Assembly: GCA_963727495.1 (NCBI GenBank) | Contig: CAVSGQ010000018.1 | Location: 1-64,000 of the forward strand | Direction: 5' to 3' | DNA from: Actinophytocola sp963727495 | GTDB taxonomy: Bacteria > Actinomycetota > Actinomycetes > Mycobacteriales > Pseudonocardiaceae | Length of the DNA stretch: 64,000 nt | In this document: positions 63,401-64,000 of the stretch, in pieces | How positions within the stretch are numbered: the first letter of the stretch is position 1 | Layout of the letters: every line of letters begins with the position of its first letter | The notes under the pieces: model-generated | The model's input: only the letters and a program-made list of their open reading frames with translations | What the model was told of the DNA's origin: nothing | Databases searched by the model: none | Program-made: the position numbers and the translations under genes

Positions 63401-63915
63401 TCAGTGTTGTTGGAACGCCGGATGGCGACCACTCGCGGCCCAGCTGGCCAGAAGGTCGAGGCCGTCCTCGGTGGTGGACCCACGCTCGGCGGCGTAGGCG
63501 ACAAGCTTCAGGCCGGGGTCGACGGCCAGGTCCATGACATCGTCGAATATCGGCGAGTACAGGGCGTGACCGCGCCGGTTGACGGCGACCAGGTACAGGC
63601 GCCCGTCCTGTACGAGCGCCGGGGTGTTGGTCACGCCGTCAAGGATGCGTTGGACGCTCGACGTGACGCTCGGCTGGGGCTTGCGACCAGCGCGGCCGGT
63701 CGTGTTGGCCGCCCGGGCCAGGTCGAGGAGACGCCACCCAGGTTGCCACGTTCCAGGCGGACGTCGTGCTCCGGGCTGACTCCCGCGAGCAGGCCGAGCT
63801 CTCCCCGGCGGAACCGTGGGACACGGCGCCTGCCTCCCCCGCTGCCCAGATCCGCCCGCTCCGGGGTGATCTTGGCTCGTCGGCTGGCCAGACTCGCGAA
63901 CGTCGGACCTGCGGT
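63401..63915 (-). pseudogene. XRE/MmyB-type regulator remnant
   Basis: The minus strand holds, in shifting frames, FASLASRRAKITPERADLGS, RRRVPRFRRGELGLLAGVSP, LERGNLGGVS, LDLARAANTTGRAGRKPQPS, LVQDGRLYLVAVNRRGHALY and AVDPGLKLVAYAAERGSTTE. These follow the intact XRE protein at 57615 block by block but with several indels and an internal deletion after the ALYSP motif. It stands next to the frameshifted AKR as the intact XRE stands next to the ADH. Confidence 0.7.
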
Positions 63916-64000
63916 GCCACGTCGACCACGGTACGACCGGTCACGCCGCGGTCGGGATGCCCTGCCAGTACATCTCTCACCAGTGCCTTCCCGCGTTCCC
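63916..64000 (-). pseudogene. Possible C-terminal end of an oxidoreductase
   Basis: A short frame entering from the right edge reads ERGKALVRDVLAGHPDRGVT and GRTVVDVAP, which resembles the last residues of quinone-oxidoreductase-type MDR proteins. It runs without a stop into the XRE remnant. Too short for a firm call. Confidence 0.2.

Overview
The window is high-GC DNA with GTG starts, very frequent ATGA/GTGA stop-start overlaps, Tat and lipoprotein signals, and families typical of soil actinomycetes. I infer an actinobacterium, plausibly Pseudonocardiaceae, but nothing here fixes the genus. No rRNA, tRNA or CRISPR array was seen. The window is accessory in character: two large catabolic regions separated and bordered by gene graveyards (truncated, frameshifted and chimeric remnants).

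Layout. 1-2.1 kb is decayed: a MarR remnant, a nonsense-bearing methyltransferase, ISAs1 and IS3 fragments, and the C-terminal end of a formylglycine-generating enzyme. 2.1-6.0 kb holds a LysR regulator, an MFS transporter overlapping a metallo-beta-lactamase-fold hydrolase, and 3' fragments of a FAH hydrolase and of a second LysR gene. 6.0-20.9 kb is a leftward catabolic block of 15 genes. The downstream half is a SsuABC-like ABC importer, an alpha/beta hydrolase, DUF3237, an aldehyde dehydrogenase, a carotenoid/lignostilbene-type cleavage oxygenase and a GMC oxidoreductase. The upstream half is a MarR regulator, a FAH hydrolase, an extradiol-type VOC dioxygenase, an ACMSD-like amidohydrolase, a flavin monooxygenase and a second FAH hydrolase. 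Two TGACAAG-N3-CTTGTYA palindromes between marR and the GMC gene are the obvious MarR operators. The set is what one would expect for oxidation, cleavage and ring opening of an imported aromatic compound, possibly lignin-dimer or stilbene-like (inference).

21.1-24.3 kb is another graveyard: a LuxR remnant, a truncated IS1380 transposase and a frameshifted DUF2637/SpdB-like membrane protein. It also holds small genes downstream of an RHS gene that look like immunity or orphan-tip genes. 24.3-31.06 kb is one very large secreted RHS/YD-repeat polymorphic-toxin gene with an N-terminal lysozyme-like domain, broken by an in-frame TGA and two frameshifts. 31.8-32.25 kb fuses an integrase fragment to a serine hydrolase fragment.

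32.4-43.1 kb is a complete L-rhamnose utilisation operon: rhamnulokinase, bifunctional aldolase/dehydrogenase, isomerase, and an ABC importer (binding protein, two permeases, tandem ATPase). A divergent LacI regulator and a perfect ATGAAACGTTTCAT operator sit at its head. 43.2-53.97 kb supplies rhamnose from glycosides: a secreted GH78 alpha-L-rhamnosidase, a remnant of a collapsed tandem duplication, and a second LacI-controlled operon with a binding protein, two MalFG-type permeases and a signal-less GH78 rhamnosidase. 54.0-64.0 kb has a Tat-type carboxylesterase, an SDR remnant, a cyclophilin-like lipoprotein and a zinc alcohol dehydrogenase divergent from an XRE regulator. It ends with a periplasmic PaoABC-type molybdenum aldehyde oxidase, a frameshifted aldo/keto reductase and a decayed second XRE regulator.

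Together the intact genes describe uptake and hydrolysis of rhamnosylated plant compounds, full L-rhamnose catabolism, and oxidation of aromatic or aldehyde aglycone-type products. The link between the two halves is inference from proximity only.
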